Shown: positions 44,798 to 54,176, numbered from the stretch's first letter. The stretch is DNA of 61,176 nt from CAWBCI01 sp963787195 (GCA_963787195.1 CAWBCI010000005.1:1-61176), one strand, 5' to 3'. The notes: generated from the sequence alone by a model not told the origin. Numbers and translations are program-made.

Positions 44798-46342
44798 ATG
44801 GATGAATTAATTATATATCTGATTGACGGAATAATAGGAGTGGCACTCGGCATCCTGATCGGTACAGTGATTCTCAGAAAATTCATCGAAAAGAGAAGCG
44901 TAAAGATCATTAAAGAAGCAGAGGAAAAGGCAGAGGTGATCAGAAAAGATAAAATCCTGCAAGCCAAAGAAAAATTCCTCCAACTGAAATCTGAACATGA
45001 GAAGGTGATAAATGAACGCAATTCAGCAGTTCAGAAAAATGAAAACCGACTCAATCAGAAAGAATCCCAGATCTCCCAGAAATACGAAGAGATTCAAAGG
45101 AAACAGAAAGAACTGGACGTTATTAAAGAGAACCTGAATAACCAGCTCGATATCGTCAATAAAAAACAGACAGAGCTCGACCATTCTGTTAAACAACAGG
45201 TTGAACAATTGGAAGTCATATCAGGCCTTTCTGCCAGTGAAGCCAGGAACCAGTTGATTGAAACCCTTAGGGAAGATGCTAAATCCGATGCCCTTGTATA
45301 TATCAAGGATACTATTGAAGAAGCAAAAATGACCGCCCATCGCGAGGCGAAAAAGATTGTGATTGAAACAATTCAGCGCACTGCTGCCGAACATGCCATC
45401 GAAAATACAGTAAGTGTTTTCCCTCTTGAAAGCGATGAAATCAAAGGCCGGATCATTGGCCGTGAGGGAAGAAATATCAGGGCTCTGGAAGCTCTTACCG
45501 GCATCGAAATCATTATCGACGATTCCCCCGAAGCAATTATCCTTTCCGGTTTTGATCCGGTCAGAAGGGAAATCGCCCGGCTTGCACTTCATAAACTGGT
45601 GACCGACGGCAGAATACACCCTGCCCGTATTGAGGAAGTTGTCACTAAAACTAAAAAACAGATCGAACAGGAGGTCATAGAAACCGGGAAAAGGACCTGT
45701 ATTGACCTGGGCATCCATAATATGCACCATGAGCTGATCCGCATGATAGGACGCATGAAATACCGCTCGTCATACGGGCAAAACCTCCTTCAGCATTCCA
45801 TCGAAGTTGCAAAGCTATGCGCTACCATGGCTGCCGAACTGGGATTGAATCCCAAAATGGCAAAGAGGGCCGGACTTCTGCATGATATCGGCAAAGTTCC
45901 TGATAATGAGCCTGAATTGCCACATGCAATCCTGGGTATGAAACTGGCGGAAAAATTCAAGGAAAAACCCGAAGTATGCAATGCTATCGGAGCTCATCAT
46001 GATGAAGTTGAAATGGATAACCTGATTGCGCCTATAGTTCAGGTTTGTGATGCCATTTCAGGCGCACGCCCTGGAGCCCGTCGTGAAGTGGCTGAGGCAT
46101 ATATTCAAAGACTTAACAAGCTTGAGGACCTGGCACTTACCTATCCCGGAGTCGTAAAAACCTATGCTATTCAGGCAGGCCGTGAATTAAGGGTCATAGT
46201 TGGTGCCGAGAAAGTTTCGGATGCTGATGCCAATAAGATTTCCTACGACCTGAGCCGTAGAATACAGGATGAAATGACTTACCCCGGGCAAATTAAGATC
46301 ACAGTAATCAGGGAAACCCGGGCCGTGAATTACGCCAAATAA
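44798..46342 (+). CDS. rny: ribonuclease Y
   Basis: A 514-residue membrane-anchored endoribonuclease: one N-terminal helix (IDGIIGVALGILIGTVIL), a long coiled coil (about 30-150), a KH domain (GRIIGREGRNIRALEALTG) and an HD domain (HSIEVAKLCATM, AKRAGLLHDIGKVPD with the HD pair). All catalytic landmarks are intact. RNase Y initiates mRNA decay. A strong bidirectional terminator follows. Confidence 0.93.
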   Translation: MDELIIYLIDGIIGVALGILIGTVILRKFIEKRSVKIIKEAEEKAEVIRKDKILQAKEKFLQLKSEHEKVINERNSAVQKNENRLNQKESQISQKYEEIQRKQKELDVIKENLNNQLDIVNKKQTELDHSVKQQVEQLEVISGLSASEARNQLIETLREDAKSDALVYIKDTIEEAKMTAHREAKKIVIETIQRTAAEHAIENTVSVFPLESDEIKGRIIGREGRNIRALEALTGIEIIIDDSPEAIILSGFDPVRREIARLALHKLVTDGRIHPARIEEVVTKTKKQIEQEVIETGKRTCIDLGIHNMHHELIRMIGRMKYRSSYGQNLLQHSIEVAKLCATMAAELGLNPKMAKRAGLLHDIGKVPDNEPELPHAILGMKLAEKFKEKPEVCNAIGAHHDEVEMDNLIAPIVQVCDAISGARPGARREVAEAYIQRLNKLEDLALTYPGVVKTYAIQAGRELRVIVGAEKVSDADANKISYDLSRRIQDEMTYPGQIKITVIRETRAVNYAK

Positions 46343-46367
46343 TCTGTTGATAAGTTATTACTGAGTT

Positions 46368-46404
46368 AAAAAAGCCCCTTCAGGATTTCCTGAAGGGGCT
46401 TTTT
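46368..46404. terminator. bidirectional intrinsic terminator
   Basis: A perfect 13-bp stem AAGCCCCTTCAGG (46372-46384)/CCTGAAGGGGCTT (46389-46401) with a 4-nt loop, flanked by A tracts on the left and T tracts on the right. It can end rny (rightward) and the glycosyltransferase transcript (leftward). Confidence 0.9.
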
Positions 46405-46495
46405 ATCTGTATCTATCTCTTAAGATTTTGCTGGAAGACGCATTGATTTCTGAAATTTCTGAAAAAATCTCTGAAAGGAACTCTATGTTCATTTT

Positions 46496-47695
46496 TCAAT
46501 GTCCGGCTACCTTTTGATATACTTCATTCAATTGTTTCCCTATCACCTCCCTGCTGAAATGTGTGAGGGCATATTCCCTTATTCTTTGCCTGTCATACTG
46601 GTCATGATGATCCAGCATTTCATTCAATTCCTGGTATAATGCTTCCTCATCTTCCGAAGGAATAAGCCTTCCAAGGTCCCTGTTCATGTGTTCAGAAATT
46701 CCACCCACATCAGTCGACAGGACAGGAACACCACTTGCATAGCTTTCCAGGATGACGACCGGGAGGTTTTCAAAACGGCTGAACATCACCTGGAAATAAG
46801 CATCCCGCATGAGTGCGGCCAGTTCTTCATTTTCTTTCAAACCATGAAATACTACAAAGCTGTCTTTGATTCCGAGTTTAGCGGCTTGTTCCACCAGCAT
46901 GTCATAATGTATGCCTTCCCCGATCATATGGCATTCCCAGTCCTGGCGTACCTCAGAAAGCCTTTTTAGTACCCTGAGCATTCCTGATATATTCTTCTGT
47001 TTATCTTCAAAACAGGAAACGTGTAAAAACTTCATACGTTCCCCGCTTACAGGGCCATCTTTCAGATGGAACATTTCGGTATTGACTACATTAGGAATAG
47101 TAATGTAATTGCTGTTTTTCAGTCCGTTGTCTTCCATGGCACGGCCCAGATTATCTGAGACCGGAAGCACAGCGGAAGCTTTAGCCACAACTACACGGGT
47201 AGCCAGCTTTCTGAGAATACCATGATAGGTGTCCGTCATCGGAAGATAACGGGTCCAATGTTCGGTTATAACATAGGGAGTGTTATAGAAAAGTCTGTTA
47301 AAATAAGCCAGAACCCCTAAACGGGTCAGCACATTCACATGTAGCACATCAGGCCTGCCGAATTTCCTCAGGATCAGTTTCCTGCCCTTTAAGTGGGCCT
47401 TCAGAAAACGCCAGCCGTTGACCAGGTTTCTAAATACAAGCAGCGCTGAATGAGAAGCCCTGTAATAGATCTTCAGTTGCAGCAGTTCCTCATCTTCCGT
47501 CCAGTTCAAATCATATTTTTGTCCTATCAGCTTATCGTCAGAATGAACATATAGCACCGCAACATCGCAAAAGGGAGAGACCGAACGGGCATGTCTTTCA
47601 ATAAATAATCCGGGCATGGGATCATAACGGTGAGGATACCAACGGGGCAGGTAAAGAATTTTTAATCTATGCTTAATCTGAGATTTGTCCGGCAT
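46496..47695 (-). CDS. glycosyltransferase family 4 enzyme
   Basis: A 399-residue GT-B fold enzyme. The N-terminal half starts LKILYLPRWYPHRYDPMPGLFIERHA. The C-terminal half has the nucleotide-sugar binding region FSRFENLPVVILESYASGVPVLSTDVGGISEHM with the conserved glutamate of the GT4 EX7E motif. It builds a surface glycan or lipid sugar; donor and acceptor are unknown. It starts 30 bp after the NadR-like gene in the same direction, which may be chance read-through, since the functions differ. Confidence 0.85.
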   Translation of the reverse strand: MPDKSQIKHRLKILYLPRWYPHRYDPMPGLFIERHARSVSPFCDVAVLYVHSDDKLIGQKYDLNWTEDEELLQLKIYYRASHSALLVFRNLVNGWRFLKAHLKGRKLILRKFGRPDVLHVNVLTRLGVLAYFNRLFYNTPYVITEHWTRYLPMTDTYHGILRKLATRVVVAKASAVLPVSDNLGRAMEDNGLKNSNYITIPNVVNTEMFHLKDGPVSGERMKFLHVSCFEDKQKNISGMLRVLKRLSEVRQDWECHMIGEGIHYDMLVEQAAKLGIKDSFVVFHGLKENEELAALMRDAYFQVMFSRFENLPVVILESYASGVPVLSTDVGGISEHMNRDLGRLIPSEDEEALYQELNEMLDHHDQYDRQRIREYALTHFSREVIGKQLNEVYQKVAGH

Positions 47696-47725
47696 TTTCT
47701 AATTCTGGTTTTTATTCTGATCGGT

Positions 47726-48241
47726 TTATGGAAACGCTTTTTCGATGATCTTCATTGCATTCTCAAGCCTTTTTTCCCCATAACCGGAAACAATTCCAAA
47801 GGGCAAGTTACGACTTTCCAGGTGATATTGATAAAGCCTGAAGAGTTCACCGCGCTGATGCGGATGTTCCCTCAGGGGATCCTCTTCCCAAGGCAGATCG
47901 ATATCGCAGAGAAGGGAAAGCTGGTAACGATGGTCTTTAAACTGCCGGTTGATCCATGAGTCAGCAATGCCATACTTGAATTCACTCCAGATTTTTATGA
48001 CCAGTATATCGGTATCACAAAAAAGGTAGCTATTGGCAACTTCTTTCAAAGCTCTTTCCCTTTTCAATTGGCCCTGGGCGATTTTCAGGAGGTCCTCACG
48101 CCCGTATGGCCTGGGCAGGTTGTATAGATATTCCCTGGCATATTCAGGCACCCATACGGTCTTGTACCGCTCTGCCAGATGTTTGGCCAGCTCTGATTTA
48201 CCCGTAGATTCGGGGCCTGTAATGGAAATGCTTCTGATCAC
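47726..48241 (-). CDS. NadR-type ATPase/ribosylnicotinamide kinase domain protein
   Basis: A 171-residue P-loop protein of the AAA_28/NadR C-terminal type: Walker A GPESTGKSEL (9-18), VWVPEYAREYL (substrate loop), a CDTDILVIKIWSE Walker-B-like segment and a lid (LRLYQYHLES). In NadR this domain phosphorylates nicotinamide riboside. Here it stands alone without the DNA-binding or adenylyltransferase domain. It follows a PnuC-like transporter by 47 bp, the classical uptake-and-trap pair. Confidence 0.8.
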   Translation of the reverse strand: MIRSISITGPESTGKSELAKHLAERYKTVWVPEYAREYLYNLPRPYGREDLLKIAQGQLKRERALKEVANSYLFCDTDILVIKIWSEFKYGIADSWINRQFKDHRYQLSLLCDIDLPWEEDPLREHPHQRGELFRLYQYHLESRNLPFGIVSGYGEKRLENAMKIIEKAFP

Positions 48242-48288
48242 AGTAATAAAAAGATATTTCTTAACTAAATTATAATTCCGGAATTATT

Positions 48289-48918
48289 TTATAGCTGCTG
48301 CACCCTTGCTTTGCTTTCTTCCAATTTCCTTTTCCATTCTAAATAACCTGCAATAGCTATAATCAAAAATACCGTAAACTGAAAACTGGTAAGTATCAAA
48401 GATTTATATGCATACAATGGTATTGAGACTACATCTCCGATGATCCAGTAAATCCAGTTCTCTATTTTTTTCAAGGCCATCAGCCACATTCCGATGATAA
48501 AAACAGCCGTGGTAAAGCCATCAATATAGGGTACAGTGCTGTTGGTATAATTTTTCAGAACAAAGCTCAGGATGAAAAAGAAAATAGCGGTCCCTGTAAC
48601 TGAGATCAAAATTTCTTTAAGATTCATGTCTGCAATTGGCCTGGTATTCTGGTTTTCGTCTTTACGGCTCCATTTATACCACCCGTAAACACTCATAATG
48701 AAATAGAAGAAATTTATCCCCATGTCAGCATAAAGCCCTACTTTCAGGCAAATATAAACGTAGATCAGGACATTTATAATTCCTGTGGGATATACCAGGA
48801 TGTTTTCTTTTTTTGCATACCATACACTAAGCAGACCGAATAGCACTGCCACAGCTTCTATCCAGCTTGAATCCAAAACGTTTTGATACAGGGTATCGAA
48901 AATGGAGAGCAGATACAT
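48289..48918 (-). CDS. pnuC: PnuC-like vitamin transporter (nicotinamide riboside or thiamine)
   Basis: A 209-residue membrane protein with seven helices in the PnuC/SWEET-like fold: EAVAVLFGLLSVWYAKKENI, VYPTGIINVLIYVYICLK and NWIYWIIGDVVSIPLYAYKSL. PnuC members facilitate diffusion of nicotinamide riboside. The PnuT subgroup takes thiamine and is often next to thiamine genes. The start ATG overlaps the stop of the preceding YkoF-like gene by one base (TGATG), so the two are translated together. That gene argues for thiamine, while the downstream kinase argues for nicotinamide riboside. Confidence 0.87.
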   Translation of the reverse strand: MYLLSIFDTLYQNVLDSSWIEAVAVLFGLLSVWYAKKENILVYPTGIINVLIYVYICLKVGLYADMGINFFYFIMSVYGWYKWSRKDENQNTRPIADMNLKEILISVTGTAIFFFILSFVLKNYTNSTVPYIDGFTTAVFIIGMWLMALKKIENWIYWIIGDVVSIPLYAYKSLILTSFQFTVFLIIAIAGYLEWKRKLEESKARVQQL

Positions 48919-49172
48919 CAGCCTTCTTTAGTATTCAAATTGGCATTAATGACTTTCATGACAAAGACGGAATGTGGGTTCTCGAAGGATTTTTCCATCT
49001 CTTCAGTCAGCACAGACATGACTATCCGGTATTCACCAAATACCTGAGTGCTCATCCCGTTTGTCTGTGCGACAATACCTTCATGCTGGTTCAGGCGATG
49101 TATGAATTCACGGATAGGGGGGACGAATTCTTCCCGCAGCGGATAATAGCTAATCTCAACGGATACCTTCAT
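48918..49172 (-). CDS. YkoF/MTH1187-like thiamine-binding domain protein
   Basis: An 84-residue ferredoxin-like fold of the YkoF/MTH1187 group. Start taken at the ATG at 49172 (MKVSVEISYYPL). Typical phrases are IREFIHRLNQ, TNGMSTQVFGEY and NPHSVFVMKVINA. YkoF binds thiamine or its pyrimidine. The stop codon overlaps the pnuC start. No thiamine riboswitch is visible upstream. Confidence 0.75.
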   Translation of the reverse strand: MKVSVEISYYPLREEFVPPIREFIHRLNQHEGIVAQTNGMSTQVFGEYRIVMSVLTEEMEKSFENPHSVFVMKVINANLNTKEG

Positions 49173-49393
49173 TATATTATAGATTTTGTGAGGCAAATTT
49201 AAGTGAATAATATGATGATTCCAATGGGGAATTGGGGAATGAGAATATGCCGGTAATATTTTGGGATCCTGGAATAAGGGAATTAAAACCGGAAACTGTT
49301 TTAACAGATACCGGAAGGTCGGAATACAGTTTTTTGGATAAGTATAAAGAATGGAAAGAATCCCGGTAGATCAAATCCAGGTGTATTTCTTTT

Positions 49394-49870
49394 CTACTTA
49401 TTTTCCTCCGCGTTTTCTTTCCTTTCAGAGCGTTCACCCTGAATGTGCTCCAGAAGCATCCTCTTGAATCCTGCTTCGGCTTCAAACAAAAGATAAACTT
49501 TTTTTATGGGAAGTACCTTTTCGAATTTCTTATAATATTCTTTTCTGATATCTATAAGTTGTTGTTCCTTGTTCAGCCTATTGGAAATGAGCAGGGTAAC
49601 ATCTTTGTCGCTCATGTTTTGAAGGCTGTCGTTTTTAACATAGTTTCCCCTGAAAAGGGATCTTTCCAAATCATGTCTTTGGGTATCATATTCGTTAAAA
49701 ACCGGCCAGAATTTTTCAGCTTCCTGCGGGTTGAGTTGCAATTTTTCCGTCAGATAAGCGATTTTCATGCTTTGAATTTTTTCATGATGATCACTTGCTG
49801 AATGATTATGCTGTCCAAATGCGAAGATGGATGCTGCGAAGAGTAATACGACAATAGCGGTCCTTTTCAT
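49394..49870 (-). CDS. Spy/CpxP-like exported protein of the ECF sigma operon
   Basis: A 158-residue protein with a signal peptide (MKRTAIVVLLFAASIFAFGQ), a His/Asp/Ser-rich start of the mature chain (HNHSASDHHEK), and a helical body with the motif AYLTEKLQLNPQEAEKFWPVFNEYD. LTxxQ-like periplasmic helical proteins sense misfolding or metals. It is the third gene after an ECF sigma factor and a short TM protein, and starts 11 bp after the latter. Confidence 0.78.
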   Translation of the reverse strand: MKRTAIVVLLFAASIFAFGQHNHSASDHHEKIQSMKIAYLTEKLQLNPQEAEKFWPVFNEYDTQRHDLERSLFRGNYVKNDSLQNMSDKDVTLLISNRLNKEQQLIDIRKEYYKKFEKVLPIKKVYLLFEAEAGFKRMLLEHIQGERSERKENAEENK

Positions 49871-49881
49871 GGTACAGTTTA

Positions 49882-50370
49882 TTAATGATTTAGAACATTT
49901 TCAGGGTCATAACTTTCCAGTAAATAAGTTTCAATAGCCTGCCGGTTGATCGAAGTGTCAGTTCCGGTTTTGTTTTTATTCACCGATGAATCCGGATTTT
50001 CAGTCAGTGTCCTGGCATAATATGTTTGTAAAGTATATTCGTCCACCGACTGGTCTATATAATTATCATATAAATCGCTGATGGTGATCTCTGAAGGCAT
50101 GAGCCCTTTGGAGCTATTATTTACAGAAGAAAAGAATAAGATTCCGGCTACCGCAATCAATATGATGGCAATGGCAGCAGCATATATATAAGCAGGCTTT
50201 CTGTAGATCGGGATCACAGGCGGTTTCTGCACAGTTCCGTTTTGGATCCTTTCCATAATCCTGTCGCTGAGCTTATCGAAATATCCTTCAGGGACCATAA
50301 AAGGCTGATCCGTGGGGAATTTGATTTCCTCAGGTGTCGGATTGATATTGTATTTTTTATCTTTTTTCAT
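49882..50370 (-). CDS. single-pass membrane protein, putative anti-sigma factor
   Basis: A 162-residue protein with a cytosolic N-terminus (FMVPEGYFDKLSDRIMERIQ), one central transmembrane helix (about 68-86, YIYAAAIAIILIAVAGILFF) and a periplasmic tail. This topology and the position 41 bp after the sigma gene fit an anti-sigma factor. No zinc-binding HxxxCxxC motif is present, so it would be a divergent one. Confidence 0.7.
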   Translation of the reverse strand: MKKDKKYNINPTPEEIKFPTDQPFMVPEGYFDKLSDRIMERIQNGTVQKPPVIPIYRKPAYIYAAAIAIILIAVAGILFFSSVNNSSKGLMPSEITISDLYDNYIDQSVDEYTLQTYYARTLTENPDSSVNKNKTGTDTSINRQAIETYLLESYDPENVLNH

Positions 50371-50411
50371 GGATGAAATACTATGGTTAGACGGCCGCGG
50401 GAGCTAAAAGT

Positions 50412-50957
50412 TTATTGTTCAGTCATATATTTTTGAATTTTTTTCACTGCATGATGATAGGAGGCTTTCAGGGCCCCAACGGAAGTTTTCAGGATAGCCG
50501 ACATTTCTTCATAGGGGATTTCATCATAATAACGCATAAGGAATACGGTTCTCTGCTTATCCGGAAGGCGCAGCAAAGATTCCTGGAATCGCTGCTGGCT
50601 TGGGGCCGCGCGATAAAATGCATCATTATATGTAATCTGATCATCTTGATCGGCAGGCTGAAGCCTGGCTAATATTTTTCTTCTGTTCCGGGTTTTTAAA
50701 AAGCCCAGGGCCTCGTTGGTAGCGATCCTGTAAATCCAGGTAAAAAGGCCTGAATCACCCCTGAAATTATCCAGGTTTTTCCATATTTTGATAAAAACTT
50801 CCTGGGTGAGATCATCGGCATCATGATGATCCAGCACAAGCCGGCGAATTAACCAGTATATATCACGTTTGTAAATATTTACCAATTTCCGGAATCCGGA
50901 ATCACGGGTAGATTCCTTCCGGATCAATAAAATGATTTCATTATCCTCTTTTCGCAC
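50412..50957 (-). CDS. ECF-type RNA polymerase sigma factor
   Basis: A 181-residue sigma70-family ECF factor: region 2 (HHDADDLTQEVFIKIWKNLDNF, FTWIYRIATNEALGFL) and region 4 (LPDKQRTVFLMRYYDEIPYEEMS). The start codon is GTG at 50957; a stop lies two codons upstream in frame, so no ATG start is possible. It heads an operon with a putative anti-sigma factor and a Spy-like protein and probably autoregulates it. Confidence 0.88.
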   Translation of the reverse strand: MRKEDNEIILLIRKESTRDSGFRKLVNIYKRDIYWLIRRLVLDHHDADDLTQEVFIKIWKNLDNFRGDSGLFTWIYRIATNEALGFLKTRNRRKILARLQPADQDDQITYNDAFYRAAPSQQRFQESLLRLPDKQRTVFLMRYYDEIPYEEMSAILKTSVGALKASYHHAVKKIQKYMTEQ

Positions 50958-51036
50958 CGGCTATATTTTTAAGCAGAAAAGAATGCAGAACAGATAATAA
51001 TTTAAATGCGGAAAGCAATTTGCTTTATATCATCAA

Positions 51037-51684
51037 TTATCTCATATCGATAACTTCAGCCCCGGGAAATTCTTTCGGATCAAATGTGAAATCAGATGCT
51101 TTCACAGGCACATCTACTTTGAATTCATTAACTATATATGTAAATGTATTTCCGTTTTTATCCTGGATCGCTATCTTCGCGATTCTCTTGAGATTTTTGT
51201 CAATCGTCAGCTCTATTCGCGAATAGGATTTGTCTTCCGAAGGTTTCAGTTCAATGATCTGGTAGGTCCGTCCTCCTTTGTTTTCTTCCCCTATTAGTTT
51301 TGATTTATAATTTTCATAATAGGATGAAAGAAGTTTATTTGGCGTTATGGCGTCTTCATTATCTTCAACAGTATTGATCTGGACTTCTTTTGCATCACTT
51401 ATATAAGTCCAGCTTGTTTTTCCATTACTGATGACGGTTTGTCCGGCGATGACCAGCCGGTATTTGTCTCCTTCCAGAAGTAATGTTCCTTTTTGACTTT
51501 CATGGATCTTGGCATCAGGATTATCCATGTTATAGGTGAAATTAATGAAAATCGTTTTATATGATTTTGTCTGTTCAGTAACTTCTTTCAGGATACCGTC
51601 CGCTTCTTTACCTTTCTGTGCATATCCCCACTGAACGTTGAAAATGAATGTGATGATTACCAGGCTCCTTAATATCTTTCCCAT
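51037..51684 (-). CDS. lolA: LolA-like outer-membrane lipoprotein carrier
   Basis: About 215 residues from the ATG at 51684 (MGKILRSLVIITFIFNVQWGYA signal peptide). The body is the LolA beta-rich fold: KTIFINFTYNMDNPDAKIHE, LEGDKYRLVIAGQTVISNGK and ASDFTFDPKEFPGAEVIDMR at the end. LolA shuttles lipoproteins from the inner to the outer membrane through the periplasm. It follows ftsK by 19 bp, a conserved neighbourhood in the phylum. An upstream ATG at 51714 overlaps ftsK and looks too long. Confidence 0.82.
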   Translation of the reverse strand: MGKILRSLVIITFIFNVQWGYAQKGKEADGILKEVTEQTKSYKTIFINFTYNMDNPDAKIHESQKGTLLLEGDKYRLVIAGQTVISNGKTSWTYISDAKEVQINTVEDNEDAITPNKLLSSYYENYKSKLIGEENKGGRTYQIIELKPSEDKSYSRIELTIDKNLKRIAKIAIQDKNGNTFTYIVNEFKVDVPVKASDFTFDPKEFPGAEVIDMR

Positions 51685-51703
51685 GTATTTTGAAATTAGA
51701 ATA

Positions 51704-54154
51704 TTATTTATCATTCAAGTCCCTCAAAAACTGTTCCAATGCCATTTCATTGGCTACTTTAACTTCTCTTGCCTTGCTTCCTTCGAAGGGTCCGACGATA
51801 CCGGCTGCTTCAAGCTGATCGATTAACCTTCCAGCCCTGTTATAGCCCAGTTTCAGTTTACGCTGCAGGAGCGATGTGGAACCTTGCTGGTGTTGCACGA
51901 TAATACGGGCGGCATCTTCAAAGAGTTCATCCCGGTCATTGGGATCAAAATCATTATTGCCTTTGCCTCCTTCCTCGTCATAAAATTCAGGCAATGCAAA
52001 AGCATCGGGATAGCCCCTTTGGGAACCAATAAATTCGGTGACTTTATCGACTTCAGGAGTATCTACAAAAGCACACTGCAACCTGACCAGGTCGGAGCCG
52101 GTAGCCATAAGCATGTCCCCGCGACCAATCAGTTGATCGGCTCCGGAGCTGTCGAGGATAGTCCGGGAATCGACTTTTGAAATAACCCTGAAAGCCAGTC
52201 GGGCAGGGAAGTTAGCCTTGATGGTACCGGTGATGATATTGACAGAAGGCCTCTGGGTCGCGATGATGAGATGTATGCCGGTTGCCCTGGCCAGCTGAGC
52301 AAGTCTAGTCAGGGGATTCTCTATTTCCCTTCCCGCGGTCATGATCAGATCAGCAAACTCGTCTACCACCACAACTATATATGGCATGAAGTGATGGCCT
52401 TCATTCGGGTTCAGCCTGCGGGCTATGAATTTGGTATTGTATTCCTTGATATTTCGGACCTGAGCATCCTTCAGCAATTCATAGCGATGGTCCATTTCTA
52501 TGCCAAGAGAGTTCAGTGTCCTGACTACTTTGCGGGTATCGGTGATGATCGCCTCTTCCGAATCCGGTAACTTGGCCAGGAAATGCCTTTCGATCTTGGA
52601 GAAAAGGGTGAGTTCAACCTTTTTGGGATCGACCATGACAAACTTAAGCTGTGAGGGATGTTTCTTGTAGAGCAGGGATAAAATAATGGCATTCAGCCCG
52701 ACTGATTTACCCTGGCCTGTTGCGCCGGCCATCAGGATATGGGGCATTTTGGTAAGATCAGCTATATAACTTTCGTTGGAAACAGTCTTACCGATCGCTA
52801 TGGGAAGTTCAAAATTGGAATTGCGGAATTTATCAGAGGCCAGCATCGACTTGATGGACACTATTTCGGGCTTCAGGTTCGGGACTTCTATCCCGATAGT
52901 TCCTTTGCCGGGGATAGGAGCGATGATACGGATGCCCATGGCTGAGAGGCTCAATGCAATGTCATCCTCCAGGTTCTTGATGCGGGAAATTCTTACCCCC
53001 GGTGCAGGAATGATTTCATATAGCGTGACTGTCGGACCGATAGTTGCCTTAATTTTATCGATGCGGATCGCGTAATTGTTTAATGTTTCAACAATACGGT
53101 CCTTATTCTGTTCCAGCTCTTCTTTGGCAACACTCACCGTTTCAGTCTGGTAATCATTTAACAGATCCAGCGTTGGAAACTTATAATGAGGCAGGTCAAG
53201 CGTGGGGTCAAATTCCGAATCTACAGATCCATAGATGGCGGTCCCTTTGTTTTTGGTTTCTTCCTTTATACTTTCCTCGATGGTCAGCTCTATGTCTTTT
53301 CCGGAGTTGTTTTCGTCCTTTTTATTATTTTGAGGCGTATTGGACGGATCATCGAAATCGACCGTCCTGGGTTTTTCTATATCAAAATCTTCATCATCAT
53401 CCCTGACTGAATACTCAACTGTATTGTATTTATCTTCTTTCAGGTTATTTATTTTCAGACCATCTTCCTCTTCTTTAATATCAGCTTCATCTGTAATATC
53501 ATCTGATTTACTGCGCTTGAATTTAGCCGGAATGATCCTGACAATAAAGAGAAAACTGATAAAGAAGAATACCAGGAGCAAAATAGTTCCCGGGATTCCC
53601 ATCAGTCCGATCAGCCAGATGGATGATTCATAACCGAAACTTCCTCCTAAAATTGACAGGGATGAATCATTACCGAATGCAAAACCAAGGCTTACTGAAA
53701 GCCAAAGGATAAGGATCACTGAAATCCTGAGAGTCTTTCCCTGAGGGAGGAAGTTCCTGCCGGTCAGGAGCCTGAGGCCGGCGTTCAGCATCACCAGGAG
53801 GATCAGGTAAGAAGCTATTCCAACCCCTCTTTTGATGAACATATGGGAAAGTATGGCCCCCAGGCGGCCGGTCCAATTTTCGACTGAGATATTCTGGTTG
53901 AAAAAATCCTGCATCAGGAATTTATCAAGCCAATCATTGTCGGATTGCCAGGTAAAAAGGTATGATGTGAAGGCCAGTGCCATATAAACGGCAAGAATTA
54001 CAAAGAAAAAACCCATAATACGGGCAAAACGACCGTCGGTGAAAAAGTGGGGCAGGTGAAGATTACTCTTTTTTCTTTCCGGCTTTTTCTTTTTCCTGGT
54101 TTTTTCTTTGGCAGGAGCAGCTTGCGGTTTGAACTGGTTTGCTTGTTTGGCCAT
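51704..54154 (-). CDS. ftsK: DNA translocase FtsK
   Basis: An 816-residue translocase: four N-terminal helices (about 48-225), an acidic linker (about 225-345), the alpha/beta motor with Walker A MAGATGQGKSVGLN and Walker B YIVVVVDEFADLIM, and a C-terminal gamma domain (DELFEDAARIIVQHQQ, RAGRLIDQLEAAG) that reads KOPS. It clears and aligns chromosome ends at division together with XerCD. A TAnnTTTG box 22 bp upstream and a terminator before it make it the head of its transcript. Confidence 0.93.
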   Translation of the reverse strand: MAKQANQFKPQAAPAKEKTRKKKKPERKKSNLHLPHFFTDGRFARIMGFFFVILAVYMALAFTSYLFTWQSDNDWLDKFLMQDFFNQNISVENWTGRLGAILSHMFIKRGVGIASYLILLVMLNAGLRLLTGRNFLPQGKTLRISVILILWLSVSLGFAFGNDSSLSILGGSFGYESSIWLIGLMGIPGTILLLVFFFISFLFIVRIIPAKFKRSKSDDITDEADIKEEEDGLKINNLKEDKYNTVEYSVRDDDEDFDIEKPRTVDFDDPSNTPQNNKKDENNSGKDIELTIEESIKEETKNKGTAIYGSVDSEFDPTLDLPHYKFPTLDLLNDYQTETVSVAKEELEQNKDRIVETLNNYAIRIDKIKATIGPTVTLYEIIPAPGVRISRIKNLEDDIALSLSAMGIRIIAPIPGKGTIGIEVPNLKPEIVSIKSMLASDKFRNSNFELPIAIGKTVSNESYIADLTKMPHILMAGATGQGKSVGLNAIILSLLYKKHPSQLKFVMVDPKKVELTLFSKIERHFLAKLPDSEEAIITDTRKVVRTLNSLGIEMDHRYELLKDAQVRNIKEYNTKFIARRLNPNEGHHFMPYIVVVVDEFADLIMTAGREIENPLTRLAQLARATGIHLIIATQRPSVNIITGTIKANFPARLAFRVISKVDSRTILDSSGADQLIGRGDMLMATGSDLVRLQCAFVDTPEVDKVTEFIGSQRGYPDAFALPEFYDEEGGKGNNDFDPNDRDELFEDAARIIVQHQQGSTSLLQRKLKLGYNRAGRLIDQLEAAGIVGPFEGSKAREVKVANEMALEQFLRDLNDK

Positions 54155-54176
54155 GGATCTTTATAAATTCGAAAAG

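Noticed and set aside
49172..49394. Thiamine pyrophosphate riboswitch upstream of the YkoF-like gene
   Set aside because: Neither the CTGAGA nor the ACCTGATCTGGATAATGCC-type element can be found in this stretch.
49177..49485. Leftward ORF of 102 residues at 49177-49485
   Set aside because: It overlaps the 3' end of the Spy-like gene in another frame and has no features of a real protein.
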